This document shows positions 33,760 to 41,220 of a DNA stretch of 41,220 nucleotides, in pieces (within the stretch, counting starts at the first letter, position 1; each line of letters starts with the position of its first letter). This DNA is from Lachnospiraceae bacterium UBA5902. GTDB taxonomy: Bacteria; Bacillota; Clostridia; Lachnospirales; Lachnospiraceae. The position numbers were made by a program, and so were the translations under genes. Where the stretch lies: the NCBI GenBank assembly GCA_002431865.1, contig DJEI01000072.1:3924-45143 (forward strand). Reading direction: 5' to 3'. The notes under the pieces are model-generated. The model did not search any database, was not told the origin of the DNA, and saw only the letters and a list, made by a program, of their open reading frames with translations.

Positions 33760-33801
33760 CTGAGCGGTATGGATAAGCTGCGCGTGAAACTTGAAAAATA
33801 A
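33723..33801 (+). repeat. Degenerate tandem duplication at the end of ylqH
   Basis: The last 34 or so bases of ylqH (ATGGATAAGCTGCGTGCGAA...) are repeated with changes just after its stop (from 33768, ATGGATAAGCTGCGCGTGAA...). The second unit also ends in an in-frame stop. It is non-coding debris of a short duplication. Confidence 0.7.
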
Positions 33802-33820
33802 ATGAACGGGGCGGATAACT

Positions 33821-34198
33821 ATGGAGAAACGATCGTATAACAAAAGACAGGTCGGTACGGAGAAGGAGAACCTTGCTGCGGAATACCTGAGAAAGAAAGG
33901 GTATTTTATCATCGAGAAGAACTACCGGATACGGCAGGGCGAGATTGACCTGATTGCGCGGGATGGCACATGTATCGTGTTCGTCGAGGTTAAATACCGG
34001 GCAGATGGCAGAAGCGGAGATGCGTTAGAGGCGGTCACCGGAGCGAAGATATGGCAGATCTCGAAGACCGCGCTATTTTACCTGAATCAGAAGAAGATAA
34101 GTATTGATAATACACCAATCCGCTTTGATGTGATCGGCATCAATGGGGACGCGGTCACGCATATCGAGAATGCGTTTGATTTTGTGATAACAAGGTAA
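33821..34198 (+). CDS. yraN: YraN family (UPF0102) endonuclease-like protein
   Basis: The 125-residue protein has the UPF0102 pattern: GTEKENLAAEYLRKKGY, NYRIRQGEIDLIARDG, and VFVEVKYR. The Glu-Ile-Asp and Glu-Val-Lys pairs form a restriction-endonuclease-like metal site. The biochemical function is not established. It commonly lies near rnhB in bacterial genomes, as it does here. Confidence 0.92.
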   Translation: MEKRSYNKRQVGTEKENLAAEYLRKKGYFIIEKNYRIRQGEIDLIARDGTCIVFVEVKYRADGRSGDALEAVTGAKIWQISKTALFYLNQKKISIDNTPIRFDVIGINGDAVTHIENAFDFVITR

Positions 34199-34253
34199 GT
34201 TTAGGAATGATAGAAAAAGATAGAATGTAACAGGAAGAGACAGGAACAGATAA

Positions 34254-35180
34254 ATGAAACCAGTACAGTTTGATCTGAAAGTAAATCCGAAGACACTTGT
34301 GACGCGGGCAGAGGAGAATCTGCATTTCCTACGGGAGCGCACCACGTATTTTGAGAATGCAAAGGTGGATGGCGTGTCCGTGCCGGTTCCGGTGCTTCGG
34401 TATAAAATATTTGATGCATACCCGGAGGTTGTGGTCGGATTTTCAACACGGCTTGGTGGTGTGAGCAAGGGATATCTTGGAAGTATGAACTTAAGCTTTA
34501 CCCGCGGCGATGAGGAAGCGTCAGTGATGGAGAATCACAGACGGTTTGCGCAGGCGTGTGGGTACGATCACACGAAGCTTGTGTTCTCCGATCAGGTGCA
34601 TAAGACGAACCTGCGGATCGTGACGAAGGACGACTGCGGAAAGGGTATCGTGCGGGAACGTGATTTCGCGGAGATTGATGGACTCATTACGCAGGAGGCT
34701 GGAGTTCCGCTTATGACATTTTATGCAGACTGCGTGCCGCTTTTCCTGTACGATCCGGTGCAGCGCGTGATCGCGACGGCACATTCCGGCTGGCGTGGCA
34801 CGGTTGGACGTATCGGCATGATTGTCGTGCAGAAGATGCAGGCACTCTATGGCTCTAGGCCGGAGGATATCATCTGTGCGATCGGACCATCGATCTGCAA
34901 AGCCTGTTATGAGGTAAGTAAAGATGTAGCAGATGCGTGCGGCGTATATACAGAGAAACAACGGAAGATACTATTAGAAGATAAGGGAAATGGCAAATAT
35001 CAGCTTGATTTACATCGGGCGTGCTATTATAATTTTACGGATGCGGGTGTGAAGCCGGAGCATATTGCAATGCCGGACATCTGTACCTGTTGTAATCCAG
35101 AGCTGTTATTCTCCCATCGGGCATCCGGTGGCAAACGTGGCAATCTGGGAGGCGTGATCATGCTGCGGGAGCAGGCATAG
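34254..35180 (+). CDS. pgeF: Peptidoglycan editing factor PgeF (YfiH, laccase-fold)
   Basis: The 308-residue protein belongs to the YfiH/DUF152 family. The E. coli member removes wrongly incorporated amino acids from cell-wall precursors, and some homologues act on purine nucleosides. The metal-site residues are present: FSDQVHKTN, TFYADCVPLFL and TAHSGWRGTVGRI. A second Cys/His-rich part, DICTCCNPELLFSHR, lies near the end. The N-terminal 50 or so residues before the core are a modest extension. Confidence 0.9.
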   Translation: MKPVQFDLKVNPKTLVTRAEENLHFLRERTTYFENAKVDGVSVPVPVLRYKIFDAYPEVVVGFSTRLGGVSKGYLGSMNLSFTRGDEEASVMENHRRFAQACGYDHTKLVFSDQVHKTNLRIVTKDDCGKGIVRERDFAEIDGLITQEAGVPLMTFYADCVPLFLYDPVQRVIATAHSGWRGTVGRIGMIVVQKMQALYGSRPEDIICAIGPSICKACYEVSKDVADACGVYTEKQRKILLEDKGNGKYQLDLHRACYYNFTDAGVKPEHIAMPDICTCCNPELLFSHRASGGKRGNLGGVIMLREQA

Positions 35181-35219
35181 GAAAGAATAACAGAGATACA
35201 CAAACTTTAGGACACAGAC

Positions 35220-36560
35220 ATGAAACGACATAAAATAACGAAGGTTGATGAGGGCAGTATCGCAGAGGAACTCGGAATCGAAGAAGGCGACTTTCTGCTT
35301 GCTATCAATGACAAAGAAATTGAAGATATATTTGATTATGACTTCATCATGAATGACGAATACCTCGAAGTGCTGATCGAGAAGGCAGACGGTGAGGAAT
35401 GGCTGCTCGAGGTCGAGAAGGATTACGATGAAGATCTCGGCATGGAGTTCGGTGAGTCGCTGATGGATGAATACCGGAGCTGCTTTAACAAGTGCGTGTT
35501 CTGCTTTATCGACCAGAATCCACCGGGCATGCGTGAGACAATCTATTTCAAGGATGACGATACGCGGCTGTCCTTCTTACAGGGTAATTACGTGACGCTC
35601 ACGAACATGAAGGAGAAGGATATCCAGCGAATCATTGATTATAAGCTGGCTCCAATCAATATCTCCGTGCATACGACGAACCCGGAGCTTCGCTGTCAGA
35701 TGCTGCACAACCGGTTCGCCGGGAAGGTCATGGATTATATTCAGATGTTATATGATGCAGATATTCCGATGAATGCGCAGGTGGTACTCTGCAAGGGTTT
35801 AAATGATGGCGATGAGCTACGCCGGACAATCGGGGATCTGCTTGCCTATGCACCGACAATCGAGAGTCTGTCGATCGTTCCGGTCGGGCTGTCCAAGTAC
35901 CGGGATGGACTCTGCAAGCTGGAGAGCTTCACGAAAGAGGATGCGAGGGAGGTCATCTCAATCATTGAAGGGTTCCAGCAACGGGCGATGGAGAAGTTCG
36001 GGCAGCATTTTGTACATGCGAGTGATGAGTGGTATATCACGGCAGGTTATGATATGCCGGGAGAAGAACGCTACGACGGCTATATCCAGTTAGAAAACGG
36101 TGTCGGCATGACACGGCTGTTTTTAACAGAGGCACAGGATGCCGTGGATATCTACCTCGAAGACCATGACGGAATCCCTTGGAATGGGAAACGGAAGGTT
36201 TCGACGATAACCGGACTGATCGCCTATGACTATGTCTGTCAGGTGGCAGAAATATACAAGCAGGCGGCGCCTGGGCTTGATCTGCAGGTGTTCCCGATCC
36301 GGAATGATTTCTTCGGAGAGAAGATCACTGTGACCGGACTTCTGACCGGACAGGATATCGTGCGGCAGTTAGAGGGTAAGGAGCTCGGCGAAGCATTGTT
36401 CCTGCCAAGCCAGATCGTGAAGGCAGATGAGCCGATCTTCCTGGACGATATGACGGTCGGCGAATTGCAAAACGCTTTACAAGTTCCGGTGATTATTGTA
36501 CAATCAAGCGGTGTGGGATTATTTAAAGAAATAATAGAAATGGAGAACAAACATGAGTAG
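35220..36560 (+). CDS. DUF512 radical-SAM protein with N-terminal PDZ domain
   Basis: The 446-residue protein begins with a PDZ-like domain ([20 protein letters not shown]). A radical-SAM-like cysteine cluster [12 protein letters not shown] lies near residue 88-99, and the C-terminal half is DUF512. Proteins of this family sit beside der in many Clostridia, and a link with ribosome assembly or RNA modification has been guessed but not shown. Its last eight bases overlap der, so the two are co-translated. The reaction is unknown. Confidence 0.88.
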   Translation: MKRHKITKVDEGSIAEELGIEEGDFLLAINDKEIEDIFDYDFIMNDEYLEVLIEKADGEEWLLEVEKDYDEDLGMEFGESLMDEYRSCFNKCVFCFIDQNPPGMRETIYFKDDDTRLSFLQGNYVTLTNMKEKDIQRIIDYKLAPINISVHTTNPELRCQMLHNRFAGKVMDYIQMLYDADIPMNAQVVLCKGLNDGDELRRTIGDLLAYAPTIESLSIVPVGLSKYRDGLCKLESFTKEDAREVISIIEGFQQRAMEKFGQHFVHASDEWYITAGYDMPGEERYDGYIQLENGVGMTRLFLTEAQDAVDIYLEDHDGIPWNGKRKVSTITGLIAYDYVCQVAEIYKQAAPGLDLQVFPIRNDFFGEKITVTGLLTGQDIVRQLEGKELGEALFLPSQIVKADEPIFLDDMTVGELQNALQVPVIIVQSSGVGLFKEIIEMENKHE

Positions 36561-37875
36561 ACCGGTTGTTGCCATTGTCGGCAGACCAAATGTCGGTAAA
36601 TCTACATTGTTTAACACGCTGGCGGGCGATCGTATCTCGATCGTACAGGATACGCCGGGCGTTACGAGAGATCGAATCTATGCAGATGTGACATGGTTAA
36701 ATTATAATTTTACGATTGTGGATACGGGCGGTATCGAGCCGGAATCCAACGATATTATATTGAAGAGTATGCGGGAGCAGGCGGAGATCGCAATTGAAAC
36801 CGCAGATGTGATTCTGTTTGTGACAGATGTCCGTCAGGGACTTGTCGATGCGGACGGAAAGGTCGCAGATATGCTGCGCCGTTCAAAAAAACCAATTGTG
36901 TTGGTTGTCAATAAAGTGGACAGCTTTGAGAAGTTTATGCCGGATGTATACGAATTTTACAATCTGGGACTGGGCGATCCACAGCCAATCTCAGCGGCAT
37001 CCCAGCTTGGACTTGGCGATATGCTCGACGAGGTTGTCAAGCATTTCGGCGAGAATGCGCTCAAGGAAGAAGAGGATGAGCGTCCACGTATTGCAATCAT
37101 CGGAAAGCCAAACGTTGGTAAATCATCTATCATCAACAAGCTGCTCGGCGAGGATCGTGTGATCGTATCAAACATTGCAGGTACGACGCGTGACGCGATT
37201 GATACAACAATCAAGCGCAATGGCACCGAGTATGTGTTTATTGATACGGCAGGACTGCGCCGGAAGAATAAGATCAAGGAAGAAATCGAGCGGTATAGTA
37301 TCATCCGTACGGTAGCTGCGGTCGAGCGATGCAATGTGGCAGTGCTTGTCATTGATGCGACAGAAGGAATTACCGATCAGGATACGAAGATTGCAGGTAT
37401 CGCCCATGAGCGTGGCAAGGGTATGATCATTGCCGTGAATAAATGGGATGCGATCGAGAAGAACGACAAGACAATGAAGAAGTTCACCGAGGAGGTGCGT
37501 GAGAAGCTTTCGTATATGCCATACGCAGAGCTGCTCTTTATCTCTGCGGAGACCGGACAGCGTCTGCCGAAGCTTTTTGAGACAATCAATATGGTCATCG
37601 AGAACCATTCACTTCGTGTGGCAACCGGTGTTTTGAACGAGATCATGGCTGAGGCAGTTGCCCTGAATCAGCCACCTTCCGATAAGGGTAAACGCCTGAG
37701 ACTTTACTATATCACACAGGTCTCTGTGAAGCCACCGACGTTTGTCATCTTTGTCAATGATAAAGAACTGATGCATTTTTCTTATACGAGATACATCGAA
37801 AATAAAATACGGGAGGCGTTTGGATTTAAGGGAACGCCGCTCAAGTTTATTATACGGGAGAGGAAAGAAAAATAA
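36553..37875 (+). CDS. der: Ribosome biogenesis GTPase Der (EngA)
   Basis: This essential GTPase assists 50S assembly. The 440-residue protein has two G domains in tandem, each with a P-loop ([12 protein letters not shown] near residue 9 and [12 protein letters not shown] near 184), DTGG/DTAG switch motifs, and NKVD/NKWD. A KH-like domain ([21 protein letters not shown]) completes it. It begins inside the preceding radical-SAM gene and is followed by plsY after two bases. Confidence 0.97.
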   Translation: MSRPVVAIVGRPNVGKSTLFNTLAGDRISIVQDTPGVTRDRIYADVTWLNYNFTIVDTGGIEPESNDIILKSMREQAEIAIETADVILFVTDVRQGLVDADGKVADMLRRSKKPIVLVVNKVDSFEKFMPDVYEFYNLGLGDPQPISAASQLGLGDMLDEVVKHFGENALKEEEDERPRIAIIGKPNVGKSSIINKLLGEDRVIVSNIAGTTRDAIDTTIKRNGTEYVFIDTAGLRRKNKIKEEIERYSIIRTVAAVERCNVAVLVIDATEGITDQDTKIAGIAHERGKGMIIAVNKWDAIEKNDKTMKKFTEEVREKLSYMPYAELLFISAETGQRLPKLFETINMVIENHSLRVATGVLNEIMAEAVALNQPPSDKGKRLRLYYITQVSVKPPTFVIFVNDKELMHFSYTRYIENKIREAFGFKGTPLKFIIRERKEK

Positions 37876-37877
37876 TC

Positions 37878-38549
37878 ATGATACTAGCGAGAGTGATCTG
37901 TTTGGTGGCAGGCTATGCATTTGGACTGCTTCAGACATCGTATATTTATGGAAGAATGAAAGGCATTGATATTAGAGAGCATGGAAGTGGCAACGCCGGA
38001 ACGACGAATGCTCTCCGGGTACTCGGAAAGAAAGCCGGATTGATCGTATTTATCGGCGATCTGTTCAAGGCAATTATCATCAGTGCGATTGTGCATGTCG
38101 TGATCGGACATCTGTATCCAAACGAGGTGTATCTGTACCTTGCCTATGCAGGACTTGGCACAGTGCTTGGACATAACTTTCCTTGTTATCTGCATTTCAA
38201 GGGCGGAAAGGGTATCGCAACAACGGCGGGTATTATCGTCGGATTCTTAGATCCTGTGATCATCGTCAGTTGTCTGATCGCGTTTGTTGTGATAGTGGCA
38301 ATCACCAGATATGTCTCTCTTGGTTCTATTACCATTGTGACGATGTTCTGCATTGAGTATGCAATCTTTGCATTTCATGGAAAATACAGCTTTGATCTGG
38401 CAAATGCAGCATCGTATCATGCGATGGTGGAAAGTGTGATCGTGGTAGCGGTGATCTGTGGAATGGCAATCATCCGGCATCATGCGAATATCGTGCGTCT
38501 GCTGCATCATGAGGAAAATAAACTGGGCGCGAAAAAAGCAGTTTCATAA
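37878..38549 (+). CDS. plsY: Acyl-phosphate glycerol-3-phosphate acyltransferase
   Basis: This membrane enzyme puts the first acyl chain on glycerol 3-phosphate, using acyl phosphate. The 223-residue protein has about five hydrophobic helices and the three PlsY motifs: GSGNAGTTNALRVLGKK, HNFPCYLHFKGGKGIATTAG, and a third region near AIIRHHANIVRLL. It lies beside gpsA, which makes its substrate, so the two give a short phospholipid-precursor unit. Confidence 0.96.
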   Translation: MILARVICLVAGYAFGLLQTSYIYGRMKGIDIREHGSGNAGTTNALRVLGKKAGLIVFIGDLFKAIIISAIVHVVIGHLYPNEVYLYLAYAGLGTVLGHNFPCYLHFKGGKGIATTAGIIVGFLDPVIIVSCLIAFVVIVAITRYVSLGSITIVTMFCIEYAIFAFHGKYSFDLANAASYHAMVESVIVVAVICGMAIIRHHANIVRLLHHEENKLGAKKAVS

Positions 38550-38562
38550 AGGGGGTTAACGT

Positions 38563-39582
38563 ATGAAGATTGGTATATTGGGTGCCGGAAGCTGGGGTAC
38601 AGCCTTGACGGTACTGTTATCAGACAATGGACATGACATTACGGTCTGGTCCGTGGATGCAAAAGAAATTGAGATGTTAGACACGAAGCGGGAGCATCTG
38701 ACGAAGCTGCCGGGCGTGAAACTGCCGGATTCGGTACGTTTTACGACAGACGAGCAGGAGGTGTGCAAGGATGCAGAGCTTCTTGTGATGGTAGTTCCAT
38801 CCCCATTTATCAGAAGTACGGCGAAGCGGGTGGCACCTTACATAACAGAGGCACAGACGATCGTGAATGTATCGAAGGGAATCGAGGATGAATCACTGAA
38901 GACACTGACAGAGGTTATACATGAAGAGATTCCACAGTGCAAGGTAGGCGTCTTATCCGGGCCAAGCCATGCAGAGGAAGTCGGAAAGCGTATGCCGACG
39001 ACTGTGGTTGCCGGTGCGAAGGATAAGAAGACAGCGCTTATGATTCAGGATGCATTTATGAACGATTACTTCCGTGTATATGCAAGCCCGGATGTGATCG
39101 GCATTGAGCTTGGCGGCGCACTTAAAAACGTGATTGCACTTGCGGCAGGTGTTGGCGATGGACTTGGCTGTGGGGACAATGCGAAGGCTGCAATCATCAC
39201 ACGAGGTATCGCAGAGATCATCCGTCTCGGTACAGCAATGGGCGGTGAGCTTGAGACATTTGCAGGACTTTCAGGTATCGGTGATCTGATCGTAACCTGT
39301 GAATCCAAGCATAGCCGGAACCGGAAGGCAGGATTCCTGATGGGACAGGGTAAGACCTATAAAGAGGCAATGGATGAAGTACAGATGGTTGTCGAGGGCG
39401 TGTATTCTGCAAGGGCCGCTTATAAGCTCAGCCAGAAATACGGTGTGGAGATGCCGATCGTATCGGTTGTCAATCGGTTGTTGTTCGAGGATTTAAACGC
39501 AGAAGAGGGGATGAAGATGCTGCTCACGAGAAACCGCACATCCGAATCGACCAGACTTGCATGGGACGACGAGCAGGCATAG
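38563..39582 (+). CDS. gpsA: NAD(P)-dependent glycerol-3-phosphate dehydrogenase
   Basis: The enzyme reduces dihydroxyacetone phosphate to sn-glycerol 3-phosphate for phospholipid synthesis. The 339-residue protein begins with the Rossmann motif GAGSWGTALTVLL. It carries NVSKGIE, and the catalytic Lys lies in the segment LGGALKNVIALAAG. GLSGIGDLIVTC and RNRKAG follow. The ribosome binding site is AAGGGGG. A terminator follows, and spoIVA is next. Confidence 0.97.
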   Translation: MKIGILGAGSWGTALTVLLSDNGHDITVWSVDAKEIEMLDTKREHLTKLPGVKLPDSVRFTTDEQEVCKDAELLVMVVPSPFIRSTAKRVAPYITEAQTIVNVSKGIEDESLKTLTEVIHEEIPQCKVGVLSGPSHAEEVGKRMPTTVVAGAKDKKTALMIQDAFMNDYFRVYASPDVIGIELGGALKNVIALAAGVGDGLGCGDNAKAAIITRGIAEIIRLGTAMGGELETFAGLSGIGDLIVTCESKHSRNRKAGFLMGQGKTYKEAMDEVQMVVEGVYSARAAYKLSQKYGVEMPIVSVVNRLLFEDLNAEEGMKMLLTRNRTSESTRLAWDDEQA

Positions 39583-39609
39583 AAGCCTGCATAAAAATTA
39601 AAATGAGAG

Positions 39610-39643
39610 ATAGAAGCTGTCAGAGGACGGCTTCTATTTTTTT
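39610..39643 (+). terminator. Rho-independent terminator after gpsA
   Basis: A 12-position stem (39610-39621 with 39626-39637, one G-U pair) has a 4-base loop and seven T residues after it (39637-39643). It separates the housekeeping operon from spoIVA. Confidence 0.88.
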
Positions 39644-39664
39644 GGAATAAATCATGTAACCGGA

Positions 39665-39696
39665 CATATATTATATTGAGTTATTGAACATAGTCA
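39665..39696 (+). promoter_or_regulatory. Possible sigma-E-like promoter of spoIVA
   Basis: CATATATT (39665-39672) and CATAGTCA (39689-39696) loosely resemble sporulation sigma-E elements, with 16 bases between them, slightly more than usual. spoIVA is a known sigma-E gene in Bacillus. The match is weak and AT-rich sequence can mimic it. Confidence 0.3.
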
Positions 39697-39724
39697 GGTA
39701 GGAATATAGGAGGCTGGTGCTTGG

Positions 39725-41185
39725 ATGAACATTTACAAGGATATAGAAACACGAACCAATGGCGAGATTTATATCGGTGTGGTCGGTCCGGTGCGGACAG
39801 GAAAATCGACATTTATCAAGCGGTTTATGGAGTTGATGGTGCTTCCTGCGATCGCGGATGAGAATAATCGGAAGCGTGCCATGGATGAGCTGCCACAGTC
39901 GGCTGCCGGAAAAACCGTGATGACGACAGAACCAAAGTTTATTCCTAAGGAAGCCGTTGAAGTACTGTTCGAGGATGGGGTACATTTCAAATGCCGTATG
40001 ATTGACTGTGTCGGCTACATGGTGCAGGGCGCAGAGGGACACGAGGAGGACGGCAAGGAACGGCTTGTGAAGACACCATGGTTTGACTATGATATCCCGT
40101 TTACAAAGGCGGCAGAGATTGGAACGAAGAAGGTCATCTACGACCATTCGACCGTCGGCATCGTTGTCACCTGCGATGATACAATCTCGGAGCTTGACCG
40201 GAGTGCGTACATACAGCCGGAGACACAGACGATTCGGGAGTTAAAGACACTTGGCAAGCCATTTATCGTGATCTTAAATACGAGAAAACCAGCCAGCCCG
40301 GAGACACTGGAGCTTGCACAGCAGATGGAAGCGGAGTATGGTGTCGGGGTATTGCCAATCAACTGTGACCAGCTGCGGAAAGCCGATGTCGTACATATCT
40401 TTGAAGCGCTGCTGCTGGATTTCCCGGTGACCTGTGTGAAGTTTGATATCCCAAAATGGGTGGAAGCACTCGATATGAAGGATGCGATCAAACAGAAGAT
40501 CGTGGAGAAGACAAACCAGATCTTCAGTCAGATGTATCTGATGAAGGATGCGACGAACTATGCGTTTGTCGAGGATGAATATCTGCAGTCTATCGAGATG
40601 CAGGCACTCAACCTGGCAGATGGCTCTGTCGAGATCCGTCTTGTATTAAAACCGGAATATTACTATGCAATGCTCTCTGAGATCATGGGTGAACCGATCC
40701 GGAACGAATACGATTTCATGAAAGCAGTCAAGTCGCTTGCCGCAACAAAGTCCCAGTGTGCGAAGGTAAGTACTGCGCTGATGCAGTCGTTTAAGACCGG
40801 CTATGGTTCCGTGACACCGGATGCAGGCGATATCCGGCTCGGCGAACCGGAGATTATCAAGTCCGGGAACAAGTTTGGCGTGAAATTGACGGCGCAGGCA
40901 CCGTCCATCCATCTGATCAAGGCGAATATCACGACCGAGATCGCACCGATCGTCGGCTCCGAGGAACAGGCGAAAGATCTGATCGCATATATCCATCAGG
41001 ATGGGGAAAAGCAGGACGATATCTGGGATGTGAATATATTTGGTAAGACGGTGCGCCAGCTTGTGGAGGATGGACTTTCGGCGAAGGTCAACAAGATCAC
41101 CCATGAAAGCCAGCAGAAATTACAGGATACGATGGAGAAGATCGTCAATGATTCGAACGGTGGAATGGTTTGCATTATTATCTAA
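39725..41185 (+). CDS. spoIVA: Stage IV sporulation protein A (spore coat ATPase)
   Basis: SpoIVA is a cytoskeleton-like ATPase that polymerises on the forespore surface to form the base of the spore coat. The 486-residue length is close to that of B. subtilis SpoIVA (492). The P-loop GVVGPVRTGKSTFIKRFM lies near residue 18-35, followed by FKCRMIDCVGYMV. The C-terminus ends in GGMVCIII, a hydrophobic tail like that needed for membrane targeting in Bacillus. AGGAGG (39708-39713) lies 11 bases before the ATG. Its presence indicates a spore-forming lineage. Confidence 0.97.
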   Translation: MNIYKDIETRTNGEIYIGVVGPVRTGKSTFIKRFMELMVLPAIADENNRKRAMDELPQSAAGKTVMTTEPKFIPKEAVEVLFEDGVHFKCRMIDCVGYMVQGAEGHEEDGKERLVKTPWFDYDIPFTKAAEIGTKKVIYDHSTVGIVVTCDDTISELDRSAYIQPETQTIRELKTLGKPFIVILNTRKPASPETLELAQQMEAEYGVGVLPINCDQLRKADVVHIFEALLLDFPVTCVKFDIPKWVEALDMKDAIKQKIVEKTNQIFSQMYLMKDATNYAFVEDEYLQSIEMQALNLADGSVEIRLVLKPEYYYAMLSEIMGEPIRNEYDFMKAVKSLAATKSQCAKVSTALMQSFKTGYGSVTPDAGDIRLGEPEIIKSGNKFGVKLTAQAPSIHLIKANITTEIAPIVGSEEQAKDLIAYIHQDGEKQDDIWDVNIFGKTVRQLVEDGLSAKVNKITHESQQKLQDTMEKIVNDSNGGMVCIII

Positions 41186-41220
41186 AAGATGATAGAATAG
41201 CCGGGTATGGACGAAAAATT

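Noticed and set aside
41207..41220. Possible next gene start (ATGGACGAAAA) at the window end
   Set aside because: Only four codons are visible and there is no clear ribosome binding site.
1..41220. CRISPR arrays, tRNA or rRNA genes, transposases, prophage genes
   Set aside because: No spaced direct repeats, cloverleaf sequences, rRNA signatures or mobile-element proteins were seen in either strand.

Overview
This window is an ordinary stretch of chromosome from a spore-forming, low-to-mid GC Firmicute, most likely a Lachnospiraceae-type member of the Clostridia. The evidence is gene content and order: tepA-spoIIIE/ftsK, an ispH-rpsA fusion, rplS-lepB-rbgA-lepB-rnhB-ylqG-ylqH-yraN, a DUF512 radical-SAM gene overlapping der, and der-plsY-gpsA-spoIVA. 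It also carries a Na+-pumping biotin decarboxylase cluster. I cannot assign a genus from sequence alone. Nearly all genes lie on the + strand; the CBS-type pyrophosphatase gene is the only convincing - strand gene.

Layout. 1-4.9 kb: the tail of an unidentified gene, then pnp and a GH94 disaccharide phosphorylase, closed by a bidirectional terminator. 4.9-6.7 kb: the - strand pyrophosphatase with its own promoter. 6.7-15.3 kb: tepA-like protease, DNA translocase, one-carbon enzymes fhs and folD, rimO and pgsA, closed by a terminator. 15.4-21.0 kb: a five-gene cluster (carboxyltransferase, OadG-type lipoprotein, biotin carrier, Na+-translocating beta subunit, OadA-like carboxyltransferase) with a good promoter and a terminator. 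21.3-23.4 kb: a Ktr/Trk potassium uptake pair. 23.4-28.1 kb: HI0933-type flavoprotein, cmk, the IspH-S1 fusion and cheR. 28.1-34.2 kb: rplS, two signal peptidases around rbgA, rnhB, and a flagellar-like ylqG-ylqH pair followed by yraN. 34.2-41.2 kb: pgeF, the DUF512 radical-SAM protein, der, plsY, gpsA and spoIVA.

The most unusual structure is in two gene-free gaps, 12250-12529 and 20988-21284. Both hold copies, in opposite orientation, of a 280-300 bp element that is almost entirely one imperfect palindrome. Comparing the copies shows compensatory base changes in the stems around an invariant core (GAGCCAYGGATGGCGAAT). That points to selection on RNA or single-strand structure, as in a structured RNA family or a palindromic mobile repeat. 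I could not match it to a family I know.

A second item of interest is inside the ispH-rpsA fusion. It contains a consensus-like promoter (25878-25906), an AAGGAGG and an in-frame ATG exactly where a free-standing S1 protein would begin, so one gene may give two products. There are no rRNA or tRNA genes, CRISPR arrays, insertion sequences with transposase, or prophage genes that I could see.
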